Assembly: GCA_009991425.1 (NCBI GenBank)
Contig: JAACWH010000029.1
Span: forward strand, 1-64,000
DNA: 64,000 bases
Source: Leptospira sp.
GTDB taxonomy: Bacteria > Spirochaetota > Leptospiria > Leptospirales > Leptospiraceae
Direction: 5' to 3'
Shown: positions 9,922 through 18,057 of the stretch, piece by piece
Layout: every line of letters begins with the position of its first letter
How positions within the stretch are numbered: position 1 is the stretch's first letter
Program-made: the position numbers and the translations under genes
The notes under the pieces: model-generated
What the model saw: the letters and a program-made list of their open reading frames with translations, nothing else
Databases searched by the model: none
What the model was told of the DNA's origin: nothing

Positions 9922-11040
9922 ATGAAATTCCATTTATCTTTATTGCTTTTACCCATACCAATCCTGACTTCTTGCATCCAGTTTAAGGTTGATGACCTAA
10001 AACCAGATATAATTACAAAAATTCAAATTGGAAACGAACCCAGCCATATCCAAGCCGAATTGGTAAATAATGTATTAACCAATGTACCCTTGACTATACC
10101 CTACCAATCAGGAACTTCCTATCTGGTAGATACTAGCAATTCTTTGATTAAGGGTTTTGATAACCAAGGGGAATTAGAATTCATCTTAGGCAATCCAGAT
10201 GTTCCAGGTAATTCCGATATAACACATTACAAATACAAATTTGGAACAATTGGAAATATTACAATTGACTCGGGACAGAATCTATACATCCAAAATCGTA
10301 TTGGATCAAAGAGTAATCTAGATAGTAATAATGACCAAGAACTATTATTCAAAAAATACAGTGGAAGCTTTGATACATCTGGATCCTCTCCGCTTCCTAG
10401 CTTTGTTTTAAAAATGAATTCAAAAGGCGAAGTGTCCTCTATATTAGGAGCCACAGGGAAAAATACAGAGCCATTTCGTTTTATTGAATATATGCTTTCT
10501 CCTGATGAGGATGAAATTTTTATCTATCATAAATTTGCAGAAGAGATGAGACTAACATATTTTAAAGATGAGACTGTTAAAGGAGAAATCCGAGAAAGCA
10601 ATTTGGATGTTTATAAATCTACTGAAAATACTGAATACAATATTAAACTAGATAAAATGTATCCTATTGAGTCCGCCGAATATGCCCTTGTTTCACTTAG
10701 CTATTATTCTAAGGGCGAGACGCGGTTTAAATTTAGAAGGATTTATAAAGTGAATTTCAATGAACCTTCCAAAACTATATTACTAAAAGAAATCCAAGAT
10801 CCAAATGAAATATTATTTTCGGTAAGGGATAATAATGAATTCTATATTTGGGAAACTGAAGATAAGGGGAATTCAGTTCGCTTACAAGTTCATGATAAAG
10901 ATGGGAATCATATCAATAACAAAAGACTTGAATACAGCCCACCAAGAGGTCAATGGAGAGAGACCTTTACTGATTCAGAAGATAACATCTATTCCATTCG
11001 AATCCGAGCAGGTTATTTAGAATTGTATAGATGGAGATAG
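9922..11040 (+). CDS. Putative lipoprotein, beta-propeller-like
   Basis: The protein begins MKFHLSLLLLPIPILTSC: a basic start, a hydrophobic core and a cysteine at residue 18 in an ILTSC lipobox. It should therefore be exported and lipidated. The remainder is rich in beta-forming segments, with repeats such as SYLVDTSNSLIKGFDNQGELEFILG and SEDNIYSIRIRAGYLELYRW, which resemble blades of an NHL/WD-like propeller. That fold call is weak. I recognise no enzymatic motif. A TTG 39 bases upstream keeps the frame open, but the ATG start gives a proper signal peptide. The gene is divergent from rimP and 11 bases before the nnr gene. Confidence 0.75.
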   Translation: MKFHLSLLLLPIPILTSCIQFKVDDLKPDIITKIQIGNEPSHIQAELVNNVLTNVPLTIPYQSGTSYLVDTSNSLIKGFDNQGELEFILGNPDVPGNSDITHYKYKFGTIGNITIDSGQNLYIQNRIGSKSNLDSNNDQELLFKKYSGSFDTSGSSPLPSFVLKMNSKGEVSSILGATGKNTEPFRFIEYMLSPDEDEIFIYHKFAEEMRLTYFKDETVKGEIRESNLDVYKSTENTEYNIKLDKMYPIESAEYALVSLSYYSKGETRFKFRRIYKVNFNEPSKTILLKEIQDPNEILFSVRDNNEFYIWETEDKGNSVRLQVHDKDGNHINNKRLEYSPPRGQWRETFTDSEDNIYSIRIRAGYLELYRWR

Positions 11041-11051
11041 TCTAAATCATC

Positions 11052-12602
11052 ATGGCATCTTCAATAAAAAGAGTATTAAATTTTGAAGATGCGAAACGTT
11101 TAGACAAATTTGCCCAAGATTTTACTAAGATTCCTGGAAAGCAGTGGATGGGATGGGCAGCTCTTTCCCTTTTTCATACATACATAAATTTATTTAACTC
11201 CCACAAAGAAATTATCATACTCTGTGGAAGAGGCAATAATGGTGGAGATGGCTATGCCCTAGCCTACTTTCTCCAAATGGAAGGACATAGTGTACAGATT
11301 TTAGCTGAAGACAATCCTCAATCAGAAGAGGCAATTTATTATAGAGATTTAATTACCCTTTTAAATGTTCCTATTGATGATCTATATAAGCTTGAAAAAT
11401 TTTTAAAATCAATTCAATCAGCTTCTCATTCTACACTGATTGTAGATTGTCTCTATGGAATTGGTGGAAGATTACCATTGTCTAAGCAAGTCTTAGAAAT
11501 TATGAACCAATTGCATAAATTCAAAAATTCTACTCTATCGAAAGATTCTCATTTTCTGTCCATAGATGCTATTTCGGGAAGAAATCCAATGAGAGAATGG
11601 ACTTCCATTGAGGATACAAAGATAGATCCTTCATTTTTTCCAGCGGATACTCTAGCAGAAATTGGTTCTATCAAATGGGAGAATTTTGGATTTCCAAATG
11701 AGAAAAAAATCTATGTTCCTATCGGATTTCCAAGCAAAGAATTTATTGAACAGAATGTCCTAAGTCAAAATATATTTCAATTAACACCTTTATCAATAAA
11801 GTCTCTCCAAAAATCTTTTCTCAAATCTGACCATTCTCATAAATACAAAGCTGGTTCTTGTTTATTTTACGGTGGAGAGGAAGGAATGGAAGGTGCTATC
11901 TTACTTTCCCAGTCTGCATTTATGGGTTTGGGTGGTGGAATTGCAAAAGTAAATTCCTTATCGAAACAAATATGGAATCATAAAGAATCGATTAATCCGA
12001 GTTTAATGATAAATACAGAAAGCATTAGATTTTGGGAAGATCCATTTTTTCAAAAAGCAAAAGCAATGGTCTGGGGTCCAGGAACATCGGTACCGAATCA
12101 AAATGAGGATGTAGTCCTAGAAGAATGGAAACAAATTATTAACTACCCAGAAAAATCCTTTATCATAGATGCAGGTAGAATTCCAAGCTATTCTATCATT
12201 CAGAATCATTCAGATTTAATCTTTCATCCGAATTGCATATTCACGGCTCATTTTGGTGAGTTCAATCGAATGACTGAATGTGGAAGTAAGAAGTGGTTTG
12301 CTCGAATAGAAAATGGAATTGAATTTGCAAGAAAGATGAATGCTTATATCCTTTTAAAGGAAAGCTATTCTATACTTTTCTCACCAAATGGAGAAATCTA
12401 TATTTGGGATGAACCCAATCCAAAACTCGCAACCATGGGGACAGGTGATCTTCTCACTGGCATATTAGCTTTATATTTAAGCAGGAAATTTTGCGTTCTT
12501 GAATCTGTACAATTTGCACTCAGCGCAATGAATTTAATCAAACAAATGAATTATAATTCTCCATCTTCTTGGGAAATTTTGGAATATTTAAAGAAGGTTT
12601 AA
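11052..12602 (+). CDS. nnr: Bifunctional NAD(P)H-hydrate epimerase / ADP- or ATP-dependent NAD(P)H-hydrate dehydratase
   Basis: This enzyme repairs hydrated NADH and NADPH. The N-terminal YjeF/NnrE domain epimerises the R and S hydrates and shows the loop CGRGNNGGDGYALAYFL (about residues 57-73). The C-terminal ribokinase-like NnrD/CARKD domain dehydrates the S form; it shows WGPGTS and the hallmark MGTGDLLTGILALYL near the end. The total of 516 residues matches the fused form common in bacteria. The spacer between domains (about 150-260) contains a long divergent loop. Two bases separate it from the next gene, so they form one transcription unit. Confidence 0.93.
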   Translation: MASSIKRVLNFEDAKRLDKFAQDFTKIPGKQWMGWAALSLFHTYINLFNSHKEIIILCGRGNNGGDGYALAYFLQMEGHSVQILAEDNPQSEEAIYYRDLITLLNVPIDDLYKLEKFLKSIQSASHSTLIVDCLYGIGGRLPLSKQVLEIMNQLHKFKNSTLSKDSHFLSIDAISGRNPMREWTSIEDTKIDPSFFPADTLAEIGSIKWENFGFPNEKKIYVPIGFPSKEFIEQNVLSQNIFQLTPLSIKSLQKSFLKSDHSHKYKAGSCLFYGGEEGMEGAILLSQSAFMGLGGGIAKVNSLSKQIWNHKESINPSLMINTESIRFWEDPFFQKAKAMVWGPGTSVPNQNEDVVLEEWKQIINYPEKSFIIDAGRIPSYSIIQNHSDLIFHPNCIFTAHFGEFNRMTECGSKKWFARIENGIEFARKMNAYILLKESYSILFSPNGEIYIWDEPNPKLATMGTGDLLTGILALYLSRKFCVLESVQFALSAMNLIKQMNYNSPSSWEILEYLKKV

Positions 12603-12603
12603 A

Positions 12604-13218
12604 ATGGCAAAAGGTTACCACAGTAGATCACCCGAAGAATTCAAAGAATACTTGCAAAATCTTCAAAATACTAAACGAAAGAAAAACTGGAAACAAATTC
12701 TGATTTTTATAGATATCATATTACTCATGTTAATCTTTTATTTTGTTTATCAAAATATAAATCCTGGAATAATGAATTCTTCTGGTAGTTCGGGAAAAGT
12801 AACCTGGAACCAAGCTTCTCTCAGTCTAACAGCATCGCAGTACAATTCATCTGCAAATATTCTAACCTATTTACTAGTTGAAAATTCTACAAACTCAAGT
12901 TTTGAATTTCCAGAACCAGGTCTTCATTATGCTTATTATTGGAAGTCAGAAAAGCGAGAAACCTGTAAATATTCTAAATACGATATCAAAATAGCACAAA
13001 GAACTATCCAAGCAAAGTCATCTACAGTAATTGAAATCCCAATTCCGTCACCCGACACTGCATCGAAAATTTATGAGTGTAGCAAAGAATACCTTTCTGA
13101 AAAATCTAAATTTGGAATCGGAGCACTTAAAAGTAAAATTTTGTTTTTAGGTTTTATCATCCAAGATAAAGAAAATAATGAGACTGTTTTAGAAATTCCT
13201 TCAAATCCATTTCGTTAA
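12604..13218 (+). CDS. Conserved hypothetical membrane-anchored protein
   Basis: I do not recognise a named family. A charged N-terminus (about 1-33; RSPEEFKEYLQNLQNTKRKK) is followed by one transmembrane helix (about 35-55) and a likely extracytoplasmic beta-rich domain of about 150 residues. Two cysteines (in ETCKYS and YECSKEY) could form a disulfide outside the cytoplasm. The gene directly follows the NAD(P)HX repair gene, which says little about function. It ends facing the minus-strand PPK2 gene with a 38-base gap that shows no clear terminator. Confidence 0.6.
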   Translation: MAKGYHSRSPEEFKEYLQNLQNTKRKKNWKQILIFIDIILLMLIFYFVYQNINPGIMNSSGSSGKVTWNQASLSLTASQYNSSANILTYLLVENSTNSSFEFPEPGLHYAYYWKSEKRETCKYSKYDIKIAQRTIQAKSSTVIEIPIPSPDTASKIYECSKEYLSEKSKFGIGALKSKILFLGFIIQDKENNETVLEIPSNPFR

Positions 13219-13256
13219 TATTGATTTAAAGGAAAAATATCTGCTAATCAAATAAA

Positions 13257-13967
13257 TTATTTACAATGTTGTATGAAATTTTCTAAGACTTGTATCCTAG
13301 CTAAATATTTATCATTCCCATTTATTACTACCCAAGGTGCGAAATCAAAATTTGTTCTAGTTAGCATATCCTCAATAGCAGATTCATATAGAGTCCATTT
13401 TTCTCGATTTCGCCAGTCTTCTTCTGTTAATTTCCATCTTTTTAAAGGATCATTCCCTCTAGCCTCGAATCGTTCTTTTTGTACGGATGGATCAACATGA
13501 AGAAAAAATTTTAGTATTTTAATATTCGAATTATAGAGATCTTCTTCGAACCATTGGATCTCACGGTAAGCTCTACTCCATTCCTCTTCTTTGGCAAAAC
13601 CTTCAACACGTTCAACCATTACACGACCATACCAGGATCGGTCAAAGATTCCCATTACACCTTTCTCAGGAATACGCTTCCAAAATCTCCAAAGATAATT
13701 CCGAGTTCTTTCTGTTGCATCAGGCGCTGCTATATTATGAATTTCATAAAGCCTTGGATCTATAAGTCCTGTTAGCCTACGAATTGCACCACCCTTTCCT
13801 GCTGCATCCCAGCCTTCAAAGACTATTATAATGGATTGTTTCTTGGATTGGCATTTATGAGTGATTAACCTAGCTTTCTCTTGCAAAGGCTTCAGTTTCT
13901 TTTTGTAATCTTCCGAAGTTAGTTTTTCATTTAGATTAGTATTCTTTAAACTTAATTGTGGCTTCAT
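13257..13967 (-). CDS. PPK2 family polyphosphate kinase (catalytic half)
   Basis: PPK2 enzymes transfer phosphate between polyphosphate and nucleotides. This 236-residue protein carries an intact Walker A loop GWDAAGKGG (52-60) and the PPK2 Walker B/lid region FDRSWYGRVMVERV (108-121), with Asp109 and Arg110. The family blocks RNYLWRFWKRIPEKG, ARGNDPLKRWKLTEEDWRNREKW and FAPWVVINGNDKYLARI are also present. Its start overlaps the stop of the preceding PPK2-like gene by four bases. Together the two reproduce the domain order of fused two-domain polyphosphate:AMP phosphotransferases. The preferred substrate (AMP, ADP or GDP) cannot be read from sequence alone. Confidence 0.92.
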   Translation of the reverse strand: MKPQLSLKNTNLNEKLTSEDYKKKLKPLQEKARLITHKCQSKKQSIIIVFEGWDAAGKGGAIRRLTGLIDPRLYEIHNIAAPDATERTRNYLWRFWKRIPEKGVMGIFDRSWYGRVMVERVEGFAKEEEWSRAYREIQWFEEDLYNSNIKILKFFLHVDPSVQKERFEARGNDPLKRWKLTEEDWRNREKWTLYESAIEDMLTRTNFDFAPWVVINGNDKYLARIQVLENFIQHCK

Positions 13968-14683
13968 TCTGTTGATTCCGTTTGTAGTAATTTTTCAAGA
14001 AGATCTTCCGAGTTAACTTTTAGAACTCTTTCTAATTCTCGAATTAATATTAACATTACTTTTATTTTGGCGCTGCTACTTTCATCGGCGGATATACTAG
14101 TCCAAGGAGCATAAGGTTGATCCGTCAATTCACGGTAAGATTTAAAGATTGATTCATATTTTTTATAATGCTTAACTTGGTCTTTGTCCTCTTTAGTTAC
14201 CTCCCAAGTTTTACCTAGCTTAGATGCTAATTTTAAACGTTTTTCCAATTCCTTTTTATTTAAATCTAAGAAAAACTTAATGAAGACAACTCCATCATCA
14301 GAAAGAGTTTTTTCTAAATTTAAAATTGATGTTTGAGCTTGGAGTAATTCTTTCTTATCAAATTTTTTGTCACTGTAGCCTTTTGTAATTCTATGGTAGT
14401 ATGACTTCAGTAGAAATAAGGCATGGCCTTTTGCTGGAAAATGCTGCCAATACTTGTATAAAAATGGATAATGAGTATCAAAATAATCCGTATCAATAGG
14501 TGAGTAGACCTTGTATCTCTTGGGATCCATTCTATATGTGATTGATTTTAAAATTTGCCCTTTGCCTGTTTGAGCCCAACCTTCTAAAATAACATAGAAG
14601 GAAATATTTTGTAAATTCGCTTCATTCTGTAATAAATACAATCTCTCTTGGAGATTTTCTTCGGTAAGATCTTTATTGCTCAT
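13964..14683 (-). CDS. Degenerate PPK2-like protein, probable non-catalytic partner
   Basis: The protein aligns over its length with PPK2 proteins (EGWAQTGKGQILKSITYRMD; PFLYKYWQHFPAKGHALF; WEVTKEDKDQVKHYKKYESIF; YAPWTSISADE). The key motifs are altered. The Walker A Asp is Ala (GWAQTGKG), and the FDRSWYGR segment reads LFLLKSYYHR, losing Asp and Arg. It is therefore probably inactive or structural. Known fused two-domain PPK2 enzymes also have an N-terminal half that is less conserved, so the pair may form a split version of that enzyme. I take ATG 14683 as start; a GTG at 14713 inside the previous gene has a GGAGG close by and remains possible. Confidence 0.85.
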   Translation of the reverse strand: MSNKDLTEENLQERLYLLQNEANLQNISFYVILEGWAQTGKGQILKSITYRMDPKRYKVYSPIDTDYFDTHYPFLYKYWQHFPAKGHALFLLKSYYHRITKGYSDKKFDKKELLQAQTSILNLEKTLSDDGVVFIKFFLDLNKKELEKRLKLASKLGKTWEVTKEDKDQVKHYKKYESIFKSYRELTDQPYAPWTSISADESSSAKIKVMLILIRELERVLKVNSEDLLEKLLQTESTE

Positions 14684-14688
14684 ATAAC

Positions 14689-15240
14689 TTAAAATAAGCG
14701 GTAAATATACCACTTACCTCCCTGTTTTCTAAACACTGGATTTGCTAAATCACCTTCTAATTCTTGGTTGGCGTCGAATAACAAATCTAATTCACAATCG
14801 TTTGAAGCATTAAAATAATAATCAATCCCTATTCCTTTAGCTAAGATCAAAATATCTCTTACAGCCCAAGATGTATCATTTTGTTTTTGGATTCTAAGCT
14901 TAGGACTTGAATAGAAATAAATTTCAAAATAATTATCTTTATTTTGGAAAGTTTTTATAAATTCTTCCTTTGACCAGTGAGCTTTGAGATCTACCCAAAT
15001 TCCAAGACCTGGATGTATATGATCTGATATACTTTCGAGATTTTTATCTAAAGTTGCTTGGACCAATTTTTGAAAGAGAATTTCAATCTCTTGTTTGTCA
15101 GATTCGCCTGCCTTACCGTAAATAGTCCTTTGTTCGATTTTAATTGGTTCTTTTAATTCAGGTAGAGACTGACAGCTAGAATAAAAAGATAAAAAGAGAA
15201 TATTGAGAACTAAATTGGTTTTTATATTTAAAATAGACAT
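14689..15240 (-). CDS. Putative lipoprotein, NTF2-like region
   Basis: The N-terminus (Lys-containing start, hydrophobic stretch to about residue 22, then YSSCQS) looks like a lipoprotein signal with cysteine 23. The mature part begins with a helix and reads like an NTF2/SnoaL-type small alpha-beta domain (IEILFQKLVQATLDKNLESI, then EEFIKTF and a beta-rich end KQGGKWYIYRLF). That resemblance is weak. It lies nine bases after the TPR/Mrr-like gene and five bases before the PPK2-like gene (if that starts at 14683), so all four genes are probably one operon. No function can be assigned. Confidence 0.7.
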   Translation of the reverse strand: MSILNIKTNLVLNILFLSFYSSCQSLPELKEPIKIEQRTIYGKAGESDKQEIEILFQKLVQATLDKNLESISDHIHPGLGIWVDLKAHWSKEEFIKTFQNKDNYFEIYFYSSPKLRIQKQNDTSWAVRDILILAKGIGIDYYFNASNDCELDLLFDANQELEGDLANPVFRKQGGKWYIYRLF

Positions 15241-15249
15241 GCTAAGAAG

Positions 15250-16797
15250 CTATTCTATAATCTTACCTAACATTGTGTCAAATTCATTGCCATTGATAAA
15301 TATAAATTTTTCAGAGTTTTGGTTCACAAATTTCCTTCCACCTTCTGTGAGTTCAAAATTCCCAATTAAATAACCAACATCTGCCTGAGCCTTTTCCATT
15401 TCATTGATCATTTCTCTTAGAAATACATCTGATATTTTGGAATCTCGCCATTTTCGAAATCGAAACAATGCTCTTAAATCTTTATTTTCTTTACTTAGTC
15501 CAGTATAATTAACTCCATCGCCCTCGGGATTTGGAAGCTCTCTAGAAACTCGGAAATTCATACCTAGCATCATTCTTACACAGGCATTTTTAAAATTTGT
15601 TCCTTGTAGAGATAGGTATTTCTCAAAACGATCCACTCCAACCTGATCGAGTTTCTTAATAATTTTTTGACCACCTTCGTCAACCATTCCTCGAATATTA
15701 AAAGGAGCCGAAGTTCTCATACCTGAAAGTTCAAAATACCTAGTGCTTGGAAATAATACATTATATAATTTATTTACTTCACCAACTATATCAAATTCAT
15801 CTTTTAAAGATTCAATAGTTCCTTGGTTATTTTCAAGCTTATATTTAACGTTCGCTAAGTTTACTACTTCTGTTTCATTGGGTCGAAAGCTTTCTGCTTC
15901 AATCATATATTCAGAAGCTTCATCATATTTTTCTTCATGAATGCAAAGTAATGAAAAATGTATATCTGATTCTATATTTTCAGAAGGCCAATCATTCAGT
16001 TTTGCCATTTCCATACAAAGACGAGCATATTTAATTGCTTCAGGATAATTTTTAACTTTTGCATTAACAGCCATAACAAATTGAAACAAGGTATAACGAA
16101 GGTATTCATCATCCAATTTATCAATCACTTCATCTGCAATCTTCAAAGCAGTATCATACTTTCCATCATTTGCAAGTGAAATTGCATAAAGAAAACCAGC
16201 TACTGTAGTATTTTCCATTTTATAAGCTTTTTCAAAAAGAAATCTTTCTCCATCCTTTTCAAGAGTTCCATCGACGACACCTTTGGCAGTAAAAAAGGAT
16301 GGAAATTTTATATTGTTTGCATTTATCCTGGAAAAAAATTGATCTGCAATCTTGAATTCCTTTTGTCCCAGAGCCATAAAACCAAGCCTTATACAAGCTG
16401 TGGGATTATTTGGTTCAAGTTCCAAAGTACTAAGATATTGAAAGAAGGCTTCTTCGTTCATATCTTTATCGTAATAGATATCTGCGATTCTATTCGAGAT
16501 TTGAACTGGGTTCATGTCTTTTTCGAATCTACCGATTTGGAGTATTTTTTCTAAATGGCTTGCCTCATTCAAAAAATCATTTTCTAAAGAATATATTTTA
16601 GCAAGTACTAAGTGAGCTCGACTATCACCCGGTGATAGGTCCAGTCTATCACGGATTATTGCTCTTGCATCTAGAAAATTCCCAGTTGCGGCTAAAGATA
16701 AAGCTTTGCCATAGAGGTCTCTTTGGCCTTGGATAAGGAAACTTCCAACCAATCCTAAGATTATAATTCCGGTTCCTATGAGTATGATGAACATCAT
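15250..16797 (-). CDS. Membrane-anchored TPR protein with C-terminal Mrr-nuclease-like domain
   Basis: An N-terminal transmembrane helix (about 2-23) is followed by a run of TPR-like helical pairs (about 28-310; for example ALSLAATGNFLDARAII and STLELEPNNPTACIRLGFMAL). The last 125 residues (about 390-515) resemble the catalytic fold of Mrr-type restriction endonucleases. The block VGYLIGNFELTEGGRKF and the end FIFINGNEFDTML match the usual GxxITtxxFtxxA and IxLIDGxxL pattern. The QxK active-site motif is not intact: the corresponding strand reads FRFRKW (about 445-450). The domain may be an inactive nuclease fold used for binding. It is first in a four-gene operon with a lipoprotein and two PPK2 genes. 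Confidence 0.8.
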   Translation of the reverse strand: MMFIILIGTGIIILGLVGSFLIQGQRDLYGKALSLAATGNFLDARAIIRDRLDLSPGDSRAHLVLAKIYSLENDFLNEASHLEKILQIGRFEKDMNPVQISNRIADIYYDKDMNEEAFFQYLSTLELEPNNPTACIRLGFMALGQKEFKIADQFFSRINANNIKFPSFFTAKGVVDGTLEKDGERFLFEKAYKMENTTVAGFLYAISLANDGKYDTALKIADEVIDKLDDEYLRYTLFQFVMAVNAKVKNYPEAIKYARLCMEMAKLNDWPSENIESDIHFSLLCIHEEKYDEASEYMIEAESFRPNETEVVNLANVKYKLENNQGTIESLKDEFDIVGEVNKLYNVLFPSTRYFELSGMRTSAPFNIRGMVDEGGQKIIKKLDQVGVDRFEKYLSLQGTNFKNACVRMMLGMNFRVSRELPNPEGDGVNYTGLSKENKDLRALFRFRKWRDSKISDVFLREMINEMEKAQADVGYLIGNFELTEGGRKFVNQNSEKFIFINGNEFDTMLGKIIE

Positions 16798-16831
16798 GAT
16801 TTAATCATTTGATTTAATCCCCTCCCATTTT

Positions 16832-16847
16832 AATCTGACTTCAGATT
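16832..16847. repeat. Inverted repeat directly before the mini-permease start codon
   Basis: AATCTGACTTCAGATT has seven-base arms around a two-base centre and ends one base before the ATG at 16848. No Shine-Dalgarno sequence is visible there. It lies in the 50-base space between divergent operons (TPR/Mrr-like on minus, ABC transporter on plus), so it could be an operator or a hairpin controlling initiation. Only the symmetry is seen; the role is guesswork. Confidence 0.45.
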
Positions 16848-17384
16848 ATGGGCAGTATAAACGCATTTTCCTACGCCTATCGCTTCTGGAAGAGGGATAT
16901 AATTTATTCCCTATTTACTGGACTATTTGCAACTGGAATCTTTTTTTTTCTGATCCATTCTCTCAGAATTCAAATCAATACCTCTGGCGTCATATCCTTT
17001 TCTAGTATCGAAGGATTAAAGAATTCTCCCCATCTCCTTTTTTATGCTATGGTAGTTTCTCTTGCTTTCTTATCATTAGGTACAATCTTTCCAAGAATAG
17101 CAGATTTTGGAGTTATGATGGCAGTAGGTGGCAATTCATGGGTTTGTGTCCAAATTCATTGTCTTCTTTTGCTTTTATTGATAACACCTGGTTTTCTATT
17201 TGGGAATTTCCTCCAATTTATTTGGATTACAGATTCCGTTTCTTCCATTAGCTTTTACGATCTCGTAATGGTAGAGCTGATAGCAGGCTTAACTGGCCTA
17301 TTTTGCATCTTACTATTTGGTATTCCGAGTGCGCTACTAACAACTTTGCGTGATCCTTATGCATCCATCAGGAGAATGAAGTAA
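16848..17384 (+). CDS. Small ABC transporter permease subunit (FtsX/LolC-like core)
   Basis: The protein has 178 residues with four predicted transmembrane segments (about 18-39, 63-82, 97-122 and 135-160) and only short loops. It lacks the large periplasmic domain of MacB/LolC/FtsX permeases. The C-terminal end, a helix followed by [18 protein letters not shown], resembles the end of FtsX-type permeases (Pro-containing exit, then a basic tail). Its stop overlaps the ATPase gene by one base (TAATG), so the two subunits should be made together. The substrate is unknown. It could instead be a non-FtsX membrane partner; the assignment leans on context. Confidence 0.65.
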   Translation: MGSINAFSYAYRFWKRDIIYSLFTGLFATGIFFFLIHSLRIQINTSGVISFSSIEGLKNSPHLLFYAMVVSLAFLSLGTIFPRIADFGVMMAVGGNSWVCVQIHCLLLLLLITPGFLFGNFLQFIWITDSVSSISFYDLVMVELIAGLTGLFCILLFGIPSALLTTLRDPYASIRRMK

Positions 17385-18052
17385 TGATGCTAAAGGTGAA
17401 TAATCTGACTAAGCAGTTTAAAGACTATAAAGCTGTCAATTCTATTAGCTTTGATGTGAATGCAGGGGATTATGTTGCCATCATCGGACCTAGTGGATCT
17501 GGTAAAACTACTCTGCTCTCCCTATTGACGGGACTTATATCACCTACTAGTGGTGAAATATTGTATGATCATAAGAAACTATCGAATCTCTCAAGAGCAG
17601 CTTTGGCTAAATTACGAGCTAGAGATTTAGGAATGATTTTTCAATTCAGCGAACTTGTACCAAATCTCACAATTGAAGAAAATATTCTTTTGCCTGTGGT
17701 TTTTACTAGAAAATTTTCAGAAGAAGAATACCATAGAAAATGCGAATTCCTTTTAGAAAGATTAGACATGAAGGATATCCGACATGCCCTACCTAGAGAA
17801 CTTTCTGGTGGACAGATTCAAAAAGCTGCTATAGCAAGATCTCTAATTAATGATCCTCCGATATTAGTTGCTGATGAGCCCTCTGGGGATTTAGATCCAG
17901 AAAATAGTAATTTAGTTCAAATGCTTTTTATGGATTATAATAAGCTAGGACTAACTATTCTTTTGGTAACTCATGATATGAATTTAGCCTTCGATGCAAA
18001 AACAATTTATGAAATGAAGAATGGATCTTTTAACCAAGTGATAAAATCTTAG
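17384..18052 (+). CDS. ABC transporter ATP-binding protein (LolD/MacB-like)
   Basis: This is a complete nucleotide-binding subunit of 222 residues. It has Walker [10 protein letters not shown], the Q-loop [17 protein letters not shown], the signature [15 protein letters not shown], Walker [13 protein letters not shown] and the switch His in VTHD. The DEPSGDLD and [10 protein letters not shown] segments are typical of the LolD/FtsE/MacB group, which powers extrusion or mechanotransmission rather than import. It is coupled to the small permease before it, and the ROK kinase begins five bases after its stop. Confidence 0.93.
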   Translation: MMLKVNNLTKQFKDYKAVNSISFDVNAGDYVAIIGPSGSGKTTLLSLLTGLISPTSGEILYDHKKLSNLSRAALAKLRARDLGMIFQFSELVPNLTIEENILLPVVFTRKFSEEEYHRKCEFLLERLDMKDIRHALPRELSGGQIQKAAIARSLINDPPILVADEPSGDLDPENSNLVQMLFMDYNKLGLTILLVTHDMNLAFDAKTIYEMKNGSFNQVIKS

Positions 18053-18057
18053 TAAAT

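Noticed and set aside
13219..13256. A bidirectional terminator between the hypothetical membrane protein and the PPK2 gene
   Set aside because: The 38 bases are AT-rich without a usable stem.
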